DNA from: Solirubrobacteraceae bacterium
GTDB lineage: Bacteria > Actinomycetota > Thermoleophilia > Solirubrobacterales > Solirubrobacteraceae
Direction: 5' to 3'
Assembly: GCA_025934395.1 (NCBI GenBank)
Contig: JAICYC010000004.1
Coordinates: forward strand, 1-64,000
DNA length: 64,000 bases
Program-made: the position numbers and the translations under genes
The notes under the pieces: model-generated
Databases searched by the model: none
What the model was told of the DNA's origin: nothing
Seen by the model: the letters and a program-made list of their open reading frames with translations, nothing else
In this document: one piece after another, positions 21,600 through 30,009 of the stretch
How the letters are laid out: every line of letters starts with the position of its first letter
How positions within the stretch are numbered: the first letter of the stretch is position 1

Positions 21600-23948
21600 T
21601 TGGTGGGGAGTCGTGCCCCCGGCGTGAGTGACGCGTGCATGCCGGTCGAGTGGACCATCGGGGCGACGCGCTGCGGAGCCGCGCGTCGCTGCGCGGGTCT
21701 CGCCGCGACCGCGCTGGCTGCGCTGAGCGCCGCGACCGGCGTGGCTGGGGCGGAACGCACGCTCCCGCACCCGGCGGGGTACGCGGAGGTGCGCAACGCC
21801 TGCGGTGCGCCCGCTCCGGGAGACGCACGCTGCTATGCGCTGCTGCGCCGGCGCGTCCCGAGCACCGCGGCAGGGCGCGCGGGCGTGCGCCCGTTCACCG
21901 CCGGCGACGGCGCGCTCGCGGCGGGCCCAGCGGGCGGGCTCACCCCGCAAGCGCTCGAAACGGCGTACGGCTACTCCGCGAAAGGCGGCTCCGGGCAGAC
22001 GATCGCGGTCGTCGACGCCTTCAACGACCCCAACATCGAAGAAGACCTCGCGGCCTTCGACGCTCACTACGGCCTCGGCGCATGCACGAAGGGCAACGGC
22101 TGCCTCCGCGTGGTGGGCCAGGAAGGCTCCGCGACCAAACTCCCCGCCGACGACAAGGTCGGCTGGTCGTTCGAGATCTCACTCGACGTGGAGGCCGCCC
22201 GCGCCACGTGCAACGAATGCCGGATCGTGCTGGTCGAGGCCAACAGCGCCTCGTACGCGAACCTCGCAGCGGCCGCGAACGAGGCTGTGGCGCTGGGGGC
22301 CACAGCGGTATCCAACTCATACGGCGGTCCCGAGGAAGCGCTGAACGCGAGCGAGCGCGCCGCCTACGACCACCCCGGCGTCGTGGTCACCGCCGCCACC
22401 GGCGACGACGGCTACGACGACTGGAACTTCGCGCTCGAAGGCATCGAACCGCCCGGGATGCCCAACGCCCCCGCGTCGCTTCCCTCGGTGGTCGCGGTGG
22501 GCGGCACGTCGCTGCACCTGCGCACCGACGGCACGCGCGCCGCCGAGACCGTCTGGAACGACGACGGCGTAGAAGACGTCAACGGCCTGGGAGCCGGCTA
22601 CGTCACCGGCGGCGGCTGCAGCACGCTGTTCACCGCGCCGAGCTGGCAGGCGGCCTCGCCGGGATTCGGCGCGGCGGGCTGCGCCGGCCGCCGTCTGAGC
22701 GCCGACGTGGCGACCGTCGGCGACCCGCTCACGGGCTTCGACGTGTTCGACGACTTCAACTTCTGCGGATGCGAAGAAGTCGCCGAAGAGATCAGCGAAT
22801 ACGGGGGCTGGGAGACCTTCGGCGGCACGTCGCTGTCCTCGCCGATGGTCGCGGCGATGTACGCGCTCGCCGGTGGGTCGGCCGGGCTGGCCGACCCGGG
22901 GGTGACGCTCTACGGCCACCTCGGCGACGGCACCGTGCTGTTCGACGTCACCGAAGGCGGAAACGGCCTGTGTGCGGGCGAACCGGCGTCGGTGTGCGGG
23001 CACCCCGACAGCGAACTCGATGGCACCTTCGACTGCGAAGGCACGAGCGCGTGCAACGCTCGGCCGGGGGTGGACGGCCCGTCGGGCGTCGGCGCTCCCG
23101 TAGGGCTGACCGCGTTCAAACCCGCGTTCCCCACCGCCGTGGTCACCCCGCCCCCGTTCACGGTGGCCGGCCTCCCCGCCGTGTTCAGCTCGAGCGCATC
23201 CACCGACCCCTACCCGGGCGGGACGCTCGCGGGATGGACGTGGAGCTTCGGCGACGGGACCGGGCTCCTCGCCACGCCGGCGCCCACGCACACGTACGCC
23301 GCCCCCGGGAACTACACGGTCGAGCTCACGGTCCACGACGCCCTGGGCCTGTCGAGCTCCACCGCGGAACTGCCGCTGCACGTGATCACCGAAGCCGAAG
23401 GGCGCGCCCGCCGGGAACAGGAAGCGGCAGCGCTGGCAGCCGCCGAAGAAGCACGGCGCAACGCCGAAGCCGCCGCCAGGGCAAGCGCGGAACAGCAAGC
23501 CGCAGCCAGGCTCCGCGCCGAACTCGAAGCGGCGGCGCTCCAGGCCTCGCAGCACGGCGTCTCCCCGTTCAAGGCCGGACCGCCCGCTGCGCGGATCCTC
23601 GGAAGCTCGGTCCGCGTCACGCCGGCCGGCGCGTTCAAGCTCCACATCGCATGTCCGGCGGGGGGCGGCGCATGCGCCGGCACCGTCACCCTGAAGAGCA
23701 CCACCGGCGGGTCGCGAAAGGGCTCCGGGCACACGGTCGTCACGCTCGCCACCGCTCGGTTCCGTGTCGCTGCCGGCCGCACCGCGACCGTGACGATGCA
23801 CCTGGTCGGCCGAAGCCGGGCGAAGCTCGCCCGCGCGCGCCTGCTGCGAGCCCGCGGGACGGTCTCGACGCGCGACACTGCTGGTGCGAGCGCCACCACG
23901 CATGCGCTGCTGACGCTGCGCCCCGCGCGCGCCCGGCGGCGCGGCTGA
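21600..23948 (+). CDS. Secreted S53 (sedolisin-like) serine-carboxyl peptidase with PKD domain and Ala/Glu-rich coiled-coil segment; start uncertain
   Basis: WSFEISLDVEAARA (Glu/Asp), GGTSLSSPMVAAMYALAGG (Ser), PKD WTWSFGDGTGLLATPAPTHTYAAPGNYTVELTVHDALG, REQEAAALAAAEEARRNAEAAARA, N-terminal hydrophobic segment. Confidence 0.85.
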   Translation: MVGSRAPGVSDACMPVEWTIGATRCGAARRCAGLAATALAALSAATGVAGAERTLPHPAGYAEVRNACGAPAPGDARCYALLRRRVPSTAAGRAGVRPFTAGDGALAAGPAGGLTPQALETAYGYSAKGGSGQTIAVVDAFNDPNIEEDLAAFDAHYGLGACTKGNGCLRVVGQEGSATKLPADDKVGWSFEISLDVEAARATCNECRIVLVEANSASYANLAAAANEAVALGATAVSNSYGGPEEALNASERAAYDHPGVVVTAATGDDGYDDWNFALEGIEPPGMPNAPASLPSVVAVGGTSLHLRTDGTRAAETVWNDDGVEDVNGLGAGYVTGGGCSTLFTAPSWQAASPGFGAAGCAGRRLSADVATVGDPLTGFDVFDDFNFCGCEEVAEEISEYGGWETFGGTSLSSPMVAAMYALAGGSAGLADPGVTLYGHLGDGTVLFDVTEGGNGLCAGEPASVCGHPDSELDGTFDCEGTSACNARPGVDGPSGVGAPVGLTAFKPAFPTAVVTPPPFTVAGLPAVFSSSASTDPYPGGTLAGWTWSFGDGTGLLATPAPTHTYAAPGNYTVELTVHDALGLSSSTAELPLHVITEAEGRARREQEAAALAAAEEARRNAEAAARASAEQQAAARLRAELEAAALQASQHGVSPFKAGPPAARILGSSVRVTPAGAFKLHIACPAGGGACAGTVTLKSTTGGSRKGSGHTVVTLATARFRVAAGRTATVTMHLVGRSRAKLARARLLRARGTVSTRDTAGASATTHALLTLRPARARRRG

Positions 23949-24011
23949 GCGAGCGGCAGGTCCTCGCCCGCCGCGCGCCCAACGCACGCCCGTGCCTAGA
24001 CTCAGGGCTGC

Positions 24012-24686
24012 ATGAGCGACGCGAGCGAGGCCACCCAGCAGCGCACGGCGCCAGATCACGAGGGCGCGGTCGCGGAGGCCGCGACCGAGGAGCAGCGCGC
24101 GGGCTTCGAGGTCGAGGAGGCCGAGGACCGCCCGCCGGTCGAGGAGCTCGATCCCGAGACGCGAGCCAGGCGCGACGCCGCGCTGCGCCTCGTGCGCAAG
24201 TTCGGCGATCCCGTGCTGCGCTCCAAGGCGGTCCCCGTCGAGCGCTTCGACGAGCGGCTCGCGCAGGAGGCCGAGCGGATGGGCGAGCTGATGCAGGACG
24301 CCCTCGGGGTGGGGCTCGCCGCGACCCAGGTGGGCGTGCTGCACCGGGTGCTCGTCTACAAGGCCCACGAGGAGGATCCCGTGACGGTGCTGGTCAACCC
24401 GGTGATCGAATGGAGCAGCGAGGAGCGCGAGACCGCCTCGGAGGGCTGCCTGAGCCTGCCGGGCGTGAGCGTCGAGGTGGAGCGTGCCGCCTCCGTTCGC
24501 GTGAGCGCCGTGGACGCCACCGGCGCGCCGCTGGAGGTCGAGGCGGAGGGCCTGCCCGCGCGCATCATCCAGCACGAGGTCGATCACCTCGACGGCGTGC
24601 TGATCCTCGACCGCATCAGCCGCGCGGAGCGCAAGGAGGCGATGCGGGCGATGCGTGAAGCGCAGGAGGCGGCCGCCGCCGAGTAG
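24012..24686 (+). CDS. def: Peptide deformylase with acidic N-terminal extension
   Basis: GVGLAATQVGVLHRVLVY; EGCLSLPGV; QHEVDHLDGVL. Confidence 0.94.
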   Translation: MSDASEATQQRTAPDHEGAVAEAATEEQRAGFEVEEAEDRPPVEELDPETRARRDAALRLVRKFGDPVLRSKAVPVERFDERLAQEAERMGELMQDALGVGLAATQVGVLHRVLVYKAHEEDPVTVLVNPVIEWSSEERETASEGCLSLPGVSVEVERAASVRVSAVDATGAPLEVEAEGLPARIIQHEVDHLDGVLILDRISRAERKEAMRAMREAQEAAAAE

Positions 24687-24701
24687 CGGCCGGGCCGCGC
24701 T

Positions 24702-25634
24702 TTGGCGATCCTCTTCCTGGGCACGTCCGAGTTCGCCGCGACCGTGCTCGCGCGGCTCGCCGCGGACGAGCGCGCGCGCCCGGCCCTGGTGATCACCCGG
24801 CCGGACCGGCCCAGCGGCCGCGGCAGGCGCCTGCGACCGCCCCCGGTCGCCGACCGCGCCCGCGAGCTCGGCCTCGCGCTGGAGCAGCCCGCCGACGTCA
24901 ACGGACCCGAGGCGCGCGAGGCGATCGCCGGCGCGGGCGGGGAGGCGGGCGCGGGGGCGGCCACGGGCGCGAGCTCACAGACGATCGTCGTGTGCGCGTT
25001 CGGCGCGCTGATCCGCGAGCCCCTTCTGAGCGAGCACGAGCTCGTCAACGTGCATCCTTCGCTGCTGCCGCGCTGGCGCGGCGCAGCGCCGGTCGAGCGC
25101 GCGCTGATCGCCGGCGACCAGCGCACCGGCGTCTCGATCATGCGCCTCACCGCCGGGCTGGACAGCGGGCCCGTGTTCCTCCGGCGTGCGGAGCCGATCG
25201 GCCCCGAGGACACCTACGGCTCGCTCGCCGCGCGTCTGGCGGAGGTCTCCGGCGAGCTGCTCCTGACGGTGCTGCGCGAGCGCCCCGACCCCGTCGAGCA
25301 GCCCGAGGAAGGGGTGACCTACGCGGAGAAGATCACCGCCGAGGACAGGCTGCTGGACCCGACGCGGCCCGCAGCCGAGCTCGAGCGGACGGTGCGGGCG
25401 CTGACGCCGCACATCGGCGCCCGCGTCGCGCTCCCGGACGGCGAGCTGATCGGGGTGGCTCGCGCCGCGCTCGCGCCCGACGGCGACGGCGTCGAGCGAG
25501 GCGTGCACGCGCGCGACGGGCGGCTGCTGCTCGGTGCCCGCGCCGGTGCGCTGGAGCTGTTGCGCGTGAAGCCCGCGGGCGGGCGCGAGATGGATGCGGC
25601 CGACTACCTGCGCGGACGCGGCGGGCGGCTGTAG
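24702..25634 (+). CDS. fmt: Methionyl-tRNA formyltransferase
   Basis: FLGTSEFAATVLARLA; NVHPSLLPRWRGAAPVERALIAGDQRTGVSIMRL; VTYAEKITAEDR. Confidence 0.94.
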   Translation: MAILFLGTSEFAATVLARLAADERARPALVITRPDRPSGRGRRLRPPPVADRARELGLALEQPADVNGPEAREAIAGAGGEAGAGAATGASSQTIVVCAFGALIREPLLSEHELVNVHPSLLPRWRGAAPVERALIAGDQRTGVSIMRLTAGLDSGPVFLRRAEPIGPEDTYGSLAARLAEVSGELLLTVLRERPDPVEQPEEGVTYAEKITAEDRLLDPTRPAAELERTVRALTPHIGARVALPDGELIGVARAALAPDGDGVERGVHARDGRLLLGARAGALELLRVKPAGGREMDAADYLRGRGGRL

Positions 25635-26308
25635 CCGCTCACGTACGGGGGCACCTGCACGCCGTCGGCCAGCCGCTCGTCGGGGACCGGCGCGCCCGTG
25701 TGCGTGGCGAGCGGGATCACGCCCGCCCACGCGGGCAGCGCGTAGTCCTCCTCGTCGTCGAGCGGCCCTCCGGTTCGGACCTTCGCCGAGGCCTCGTCGA
25801 TCGGCAGCGCGAGGATCGCGGTCGCACGGAGCTCCTTGACGCTCGGCGGGCGCACGTCCGCCCAGCGTCCCGGGACGATGTGCTCGACGATCGTCTCCGC
25901 GGCGTGCAGCTGCTCGTCGTGGTCCTCCACGAGCCTCGCCGTGCCGAGCAGCATCGCCGAGCGGTAGTTGGCGGAGTGGTGCATCGCCGAGCGCGCGAGC
26001 ACGAGACCGTCGATCAGCGACACGGTCAGACACGCCGGCGCGCCGCCCGCGAGCGTCTCCAGGGTGCGGCTCGCCGCCGATCCGTGGCAGTACACGAGGT
26101 CCTCCGAGCGAGCGTGCAGGGTGGGCACCACGAACGGCTGGCCGTGCTCGTCGGCGATCCCGAGGTGCGCGATCAGCGCCTCGTCGAGGATCGCGTCGAT
26201 CAGCTCGCGCTCGTAGCTGCCGCGTTCGCGCTTGCGGCGCAGGCGCACGCGGTCGCTGCGCGGCGGTGCGGCGGACTCCGGGGACTTCGCGGTGGGCTGG
26301 CTCGACAC
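25604..26308 (-). CDS. Pyridoxamine 5'-phosphate oxidase-like FMN-binding protein
   Basis: AHLGIADEHGQPFVVPTLHARSEDLVYCHGSAASRTLETL; HSANYRSAMLLGTARLVED; divergent from a MocR regulator; GTG start preceded by GGGAGG. Confidence 0.8.
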   Translation of the reverse strand: MSSQPTAKSPESAAPPRSDRVRLRRKRERGSYERELIDAILDEALIAHLGIADEHGQPFVVPTLHARSEDLVYCHGSAASRTLETLAGGAPACLTVSLIDGLVLARSAMHHSANYRSAMLLGTARLVEDHDEQLHAAETIVEHIVPGRWADVRPPSVKELRATAILALPIDEASAKVRTGGPLDDEEDYALPAWAGVIPLATHTGAPVPDERLADGVQVPPYVSGYSRPPRPRR

Positions 26309-26320
26309 ACGACCTCCCAA

Positions 26321-26361
26321 TCTGTAACAGTACAGATCGATGACTGAACTGACACAGTACA
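26321..26361. promoter_or_regulatory. Candidate MocR operator: palindrome TCTGTA-ACAG-TACAGA (26321-26336) plus direct repeat ACAGTACA (26327-26334, 26354-26361)
   Basis: Repeats read directly; lie in the 31-bp divergent intergenic region and first codons of the regulator. Confidence 0.6.
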
Positions 26362-27671
26362 CGATCCGCGCGCGGAGCGCATCCGAGCTGGTCCAGAGCG
26401 TCGAGGCGGGCCTCGCGCGCGGCGAGCTCACGCCGGGGCAGCGGCTGCCCTCGGTGCGGGCCCTCGCGTCGGAGCTGGGCGTCAGCCCGGTCACGGTGGC
26501 GGCCGGCCTCGCCGAGCTGCGGCGACGCGGCGTGGTCGTCACCGAGCCACGCCGGGGCACGCGGATCGGGTCCGGGCCGCCGATCGGCTCGCTGCGCGCG
26601 CCGCTGCCCGTTCCCCCGGGCGCCCGCGACCTGTCGCGGGGCAACCCCGATCCGACGCTGCTTCCCGACCTGCACGCCGCCCTGGCGCGGATGCCCGCAC
26701 CGCACCGCCTCTACGGCGAGCGTCCCACGCTCCCGCAGCTCGAGACGCTCGCGCGCGAGCAGCTGCTCGCTGATCGGATCCCGGCCGGCCCGGTGTGCGT
26801 CGTCAGCGGCGCGCTCGACGGGATCGAGCGCGTGCTCCAGGCCCACCTGCGCCCCGGCGATCGCGTGGCGGTGGAGAGCCCGGGCTACGCAGCGCTCTAC
26901 GACCTGCTCCGCGCGCCCGGGCTCGTGCTGGAGCCCGTCGCGATCGACGAGCGCGGGATGCTCCCCGGCTCGCTCCTGTCCGCGGTGGAGCGCGGCGCGA
27001 GCGCGGTCGTGATCACACCACGGGGGCAGAACCCGACCGGCGCCGCGCTCGACGAGGCCCGGGCACGGCAGCTGCGCGACGCGCTCGCCGTCACCCCGCG
27101 CGTGCTCGTGATCGAGGACGACCACCTCGGCGCGGTCGCGGGCACCGACCTGCACAGCGCGATCCCCGGGCGCTCCCGCTGGGCGGCCACGCGCTCGGTG
27201 GCGAAGGCGCTCGGGCCCGACCTGCGGCTCGCGGTCCTCACCGGAGACGAGCAGACGGTCGCGCGCGTCCAGGGGCGCCAGCAGTGCGGCCCCGGCTGGG
27301 TCAGCCACCTCCTGCAGTCCGTCGTGCTCGAGCTGTGGCGCGACCCCGCTCTGGAGGCGAGGATCGCCGCGGCGCGCGCGACCTACAGCGCCCGCCGCGA
27401 GAGCCTGCTGGCCGCGCTCGCGCGCCGGGGCGTCGCCGCGTACGGCCGCTCGGGGTTGAACGTGTGGGTGCCGGTCCGCGACGAAGCCGGCGTGATGGGC
27501 GCGCTGCTCGCGCGCGGCTGGGTGGTCGCGCCCGGCGCCCCCTACCGGCTCGGTCCCGAGCCCTCCGCCGTGCGCGTCACGATCGCGACGCTCACCGAGG
27601 ACGAGGGAGAGCAGCTCGCCGAGGACCTGCAGGCGGCGCTGGCCCCGCACGCGTGGGCGCGCAGCGGCTGA
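26340..27671 (+). CDS. MocR/PdxR-type transcriptional regulator (GntR HTH fused to class I aminotransferase domain)
   Basis: GELTPGQRLPSVRALASELGVSPVTVAAGLAELRRRGVVVTEPRRGTRIG; VESPGYAALYDLLR; VVITPRGQNPTGAALD; C-terminal aminotransferase fold. Confidence 0.9.
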   Translation: MTELTQYTIRARSASELVQSVEAGLARGELTPGQRLPSVRALASELGVSPVTVAAGLAELRRRGVVVTEPRRGTRIGSGPPIGSLRAPLPVPPGARDLSRGNPDPTLLPDLHAALARMPAPHRLYGERPTLPQLETLAREQLLADRIPAGPVCVVSGALDGIERVLQAHLRPGDRVAVESPGYAALYDLLRAPGLVLEPVAIDERGMLPGSLLSAVERGASAVVITPRGQNPTGAALDEARARQLRDALAVTPRVLVIEDDHLGAVAGTDLHSAIPGRSRWAATRSVAKALGPDLRLAVLTGDEQTVARVQGRQQCGPGWVSHLLQSVVLELWRDPALEARIAAARATYSARRESLLAALARRGVAAYGRSGLNVWVPVRDEAGVMGALLARGWVVAPGAPYRLGPEPSAVRVTIATLTEDEGEQLAEDLQAALAPHAWARSG

Positions 27672-27673
27672 CG

Positions 27674-29047
27674 ATGGCCGGCGCCGCGCGAGCACCGTCG
27701 TCGAACGCACCCGCCCCCGCGAGGCGCTGCGCCTACGGCGTGATCCGCGACGTGTTCGAGCACGGAGCGCGCTGTGAGGATGCCCTGCGGGCGCGCGCCC
27801 GTGAGCTCGAGCTCGACGAGCGCGACCGCGCGCTCGCGATGCGGCTCTCCTACGGCGCGGTGCAGCGCAGGGCGACGCTCGACCACTTCATCGCGCGCCT
27901 GGCCGGGCGGCCCGCCGACCGCCTCGACGCGCCGTTGCTCGCCGCGCTGCGGCTGGGTCTCCACGAGCAGCTCTACACCTCCGGGGCCCCCGACTACGCG
28001 GTCGTCGCCGACGCGGTGCAGCTCGCCAAGCAGAGCGCGCGCGCAGGGCACGGGCTCGTCAACGCGGTGCTGCGCCGCGCAGCGCGCGAGGGGGGCGCAG
28101 CGCTGCTCCAGGAGCTGAGCGACGACACCCCCGACCGCGCCGCGCTGATGCACTCGCACCCGGAGTGGATCGCGAAGCTGCTGTGGGACGAGCTCGGCGC
28201 CGAGGACGCCCGTGCGCTGATGGCCGCCGACAACGAGGCCGGCGAGGTCGCGCTGCGTGCCAACACGCTCCTGCTCGACGCCGCTTCGCTCGCGGCCTCG
28301 CTGCCGGTCCCCACGCGCCTGGACCCCTCGCTGCCCGAGGCGGTCGTGCTCGACGGGCCGTTCGACGCACATGGCTCCCCGCAGTGGGAGCGCGGCGAGT
28401 TCGTCGCCCAGTCGCGCGCCGCGATGCTCCCCGCGCGCGCCCTGGACCCGCAGCCCGGCGAGCGGGTACTCGACCTGTGCGCCGCGCCCGGCGGCAAGAC
28501 CACGCATCTCGCCGCGCTGATGGGCGGCGAAGGCGTCGTCGTCGCGGTCGAGCAGGACGCCGTCCGCGCCGACGGCCTCGTGCGCACCGCCGAGCGGCTG
28601 CGCGCGCCCGCGGTGAGCGTCGAGGTCGCCGATGCGCGCGTGCCCCGTGCCGGCGGCGCGCTGTTCGATCGCGTGCTGGTCGACCCGCCCTGCTCCGGGC
28701 TCGGGACGCTGCAGTTCCGGCCGGACCTCCGCTGGCGCCTGACCGCGGAGCGGCCGCGCCAGCTCGCATCCCAGCAGGCCCGGATCCTCGCTACCGGGGC
28801 GGATGCGCTACGTCCGGGAGGCGTGCTTGTCTACTCTACCTGCACGATCTCAACCATCGAGAATGAGCGCCTCATCTCTGCCTTCATCGACTCACGACGT
28901 GACTTCCAGATCGAGGATCTCGCCGCCGCGCCGCTGCTGACCGGGCCGCTCCCCGCGGCCTCCGCCTCGCGCGGGTTCCTGCAGACGCTCCCACACCGAG
29001 ACCGCACCGCAGGCTTCTTCGTCGCGCGGCTGAGACGAGCAGCGTGA
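27674..29047 (+). CDS. rsmB: 16S rRNA (cytosine967-C5)-methyltransferase RsmB
   Basis: NusB-like N-terminus (RCAYGVIRDVFEHGA); VLDLCAAPGGKTTHLAALMG; DRVLVDPPCSGLGTLQFRPDLRWR; VYSTCTIS. Confidence 0.93.
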   Translation: MAGAARAPSSNAPAPARRCAYGVIRDVFEHGARCEDALRARARELELDERDRALAMRLSYGAVQRRATLDHFIARLAGRPADRLDAPLLAALRLGLHEQLYTSGAPDYAVVADAVQLAKQSARAGHGLVNAVLRRAAREGGAALLQELSDDTPDRAALMHSHPEWIAKLLWDELGAEDARALMAADNEAGEVALRANTLLLDAASLAASLPVPTRLDPSLPEAVVLDGPFDAHGSPQWERGEFVAQSRAAMLPARALDPQPGERVLDLCAAPGGKTTHLAALMGGEGVVVAVEQDAVRADGLVRTAERLRAPAVSVEVADARVPRAGGALFDRVLVDPPCSGLGTLQFRPDLRWRLTAERPRQLASQQARILATGADALRPGGVLVYSTCTISTIENERLISAFIDSRRDFQIEDLAAAPLLTGPLPAASASRGFLQTLPHRDRTAGFFVARLRRAA

Positions 29048-29313
29048 GCAGCGAGCCCGACACGGCCGGCTCCCCCGAGGAGCGGCCCACGCGCACCGCG
29101 ATCGAGCTCGGGCCCCAGTGCCCCAACTGCCGAGAGCCGTGGCTGCGCCCCACGAACCTCCCCGGGCGCTACCGCTGCGTGTACTGCCTGCACCGCTTCG
29201 AGCTCACATCCGTGTGCCCCAACTGTGGCGAGCACTCCACGATCGTGAGGATGTCCTCGACCGCGATCCTGAAGTGCAACAACTGTGGGGATTCCATGCT
29301 GCAGGCCGTATGA
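29044..29313 (+). CDS. Small zinc-ribbon protein with four CXXC motifs, function unknown
   Basis: CPNC, CVYC, CPNC, CNNC; start and stop overlap rsmB and rpe by 4 bp each. Confidence 0.8.
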   Translation: MSSEPDTAGSPEERPTRTAIELGPQCPNCREPWLRPTNLPGRYRCVYCLHRFELTSVCPNCGEHSTIVRMSSTAILKCNNCGDSMLQAV

Positions 29314-29987
29314 GCGGCCTCCTCAACCAGATCCACGTCGAGCCGTCGATCCTCTCGGCGGACTTCGGGCGGCTTCGGGAGCAGGTGGGGGAGGTGATCG
29401 CGGCGGGGGCGCGCGTTATCCATGTGGACGTGATGGATGGGCACTTCGTGCCGCCGATCACGATCGGGCCGCTGGTGGTCGAGGCGCTCGCGGGGCAGGT
29501 GGGCGAGGCGGGCGGCATGCTCGACGTCCATCTGATGATCGAGCGGCCCGAGCGCCACGTGGCCGACTTCGTGAGCGCGGGCGCGGCGCTGGTGACGTTC
29601 CACGCGGAGGCCACGCCGCACGCCGCGTACACGGCCGAGATCGTTCGGGAGGCGGGCGCTCGGGTGGGCGTGGCGATCAACCCGGCAACCCCGCCCAACG
29701 TGTTCGCAGAGCTCGGCGAGGCGATCGACCTTGCCCTGTGCATGACCGTGAACCCGGGGTGGGGAGGCCAGGCGTTCATCGAGCGCTCGGTGTCGAAGCT
29801 GCCCGGCGTGCGGGAGGCGGCGGCGGAGGGGGTCGCGATCCAGGTGGACGGCGGGATCGATCCGCGCACCGCGCCACGCTGCCGCGGCGCCGGCGCGAAC
29901 CTGTTCGTGGCCGGATCGGCGGTGTTCGGGGCCGCGGACCCCGGAGAGGCCTACGCCGCGATCGTGCGTTCGCTGCAGGGCGACTGA
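29310..29987 (+). CDS. rpe: Ribulose-phosphate 3-epimerase
   Basis: VEPSILSADFGRLREQV; VIHVDVMDGHFVPPITIGP; MLDVHLMIERPE; MTVNPGWGGQAFI. Confidence 0.96.
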   Translation: MSGLLNQIHVEPSILSADFGRLREQVGEVIAAGARVIHVDVMDGHFVPPITIGPLVVEALAGQVGEAGGMLDVHLMIERPERHVADFVSAGAALVTFHAEATPHAAYTAEIVREAGARVGVAINPATPPNVFAELGEAIDLALCMTVNPGWGGQAFIERSVSKLPGVREAAAEGVAIQVDGGIDPRTAPRCRGAGANLFVAGSAVFGAADPGEAYAAIVRSLQGD

Positions 29988-30009
29988 AGGCCGCGCCCCG
30001 GCGGGAGGC

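Noticed and set aside
22317-24587. 756-aa minus-strand ORF antisense to the sedolisin and def
   Set aside because: No family-like motifs; the + strand has catalytic and PKD motifs.
24975-27710. 911-aa minus-strand ORF antisense to fmt and the MocR gene
   Set aside because: Shadow ORF; opposite frames carry recognisable Fmt, PPOx and MocR families.
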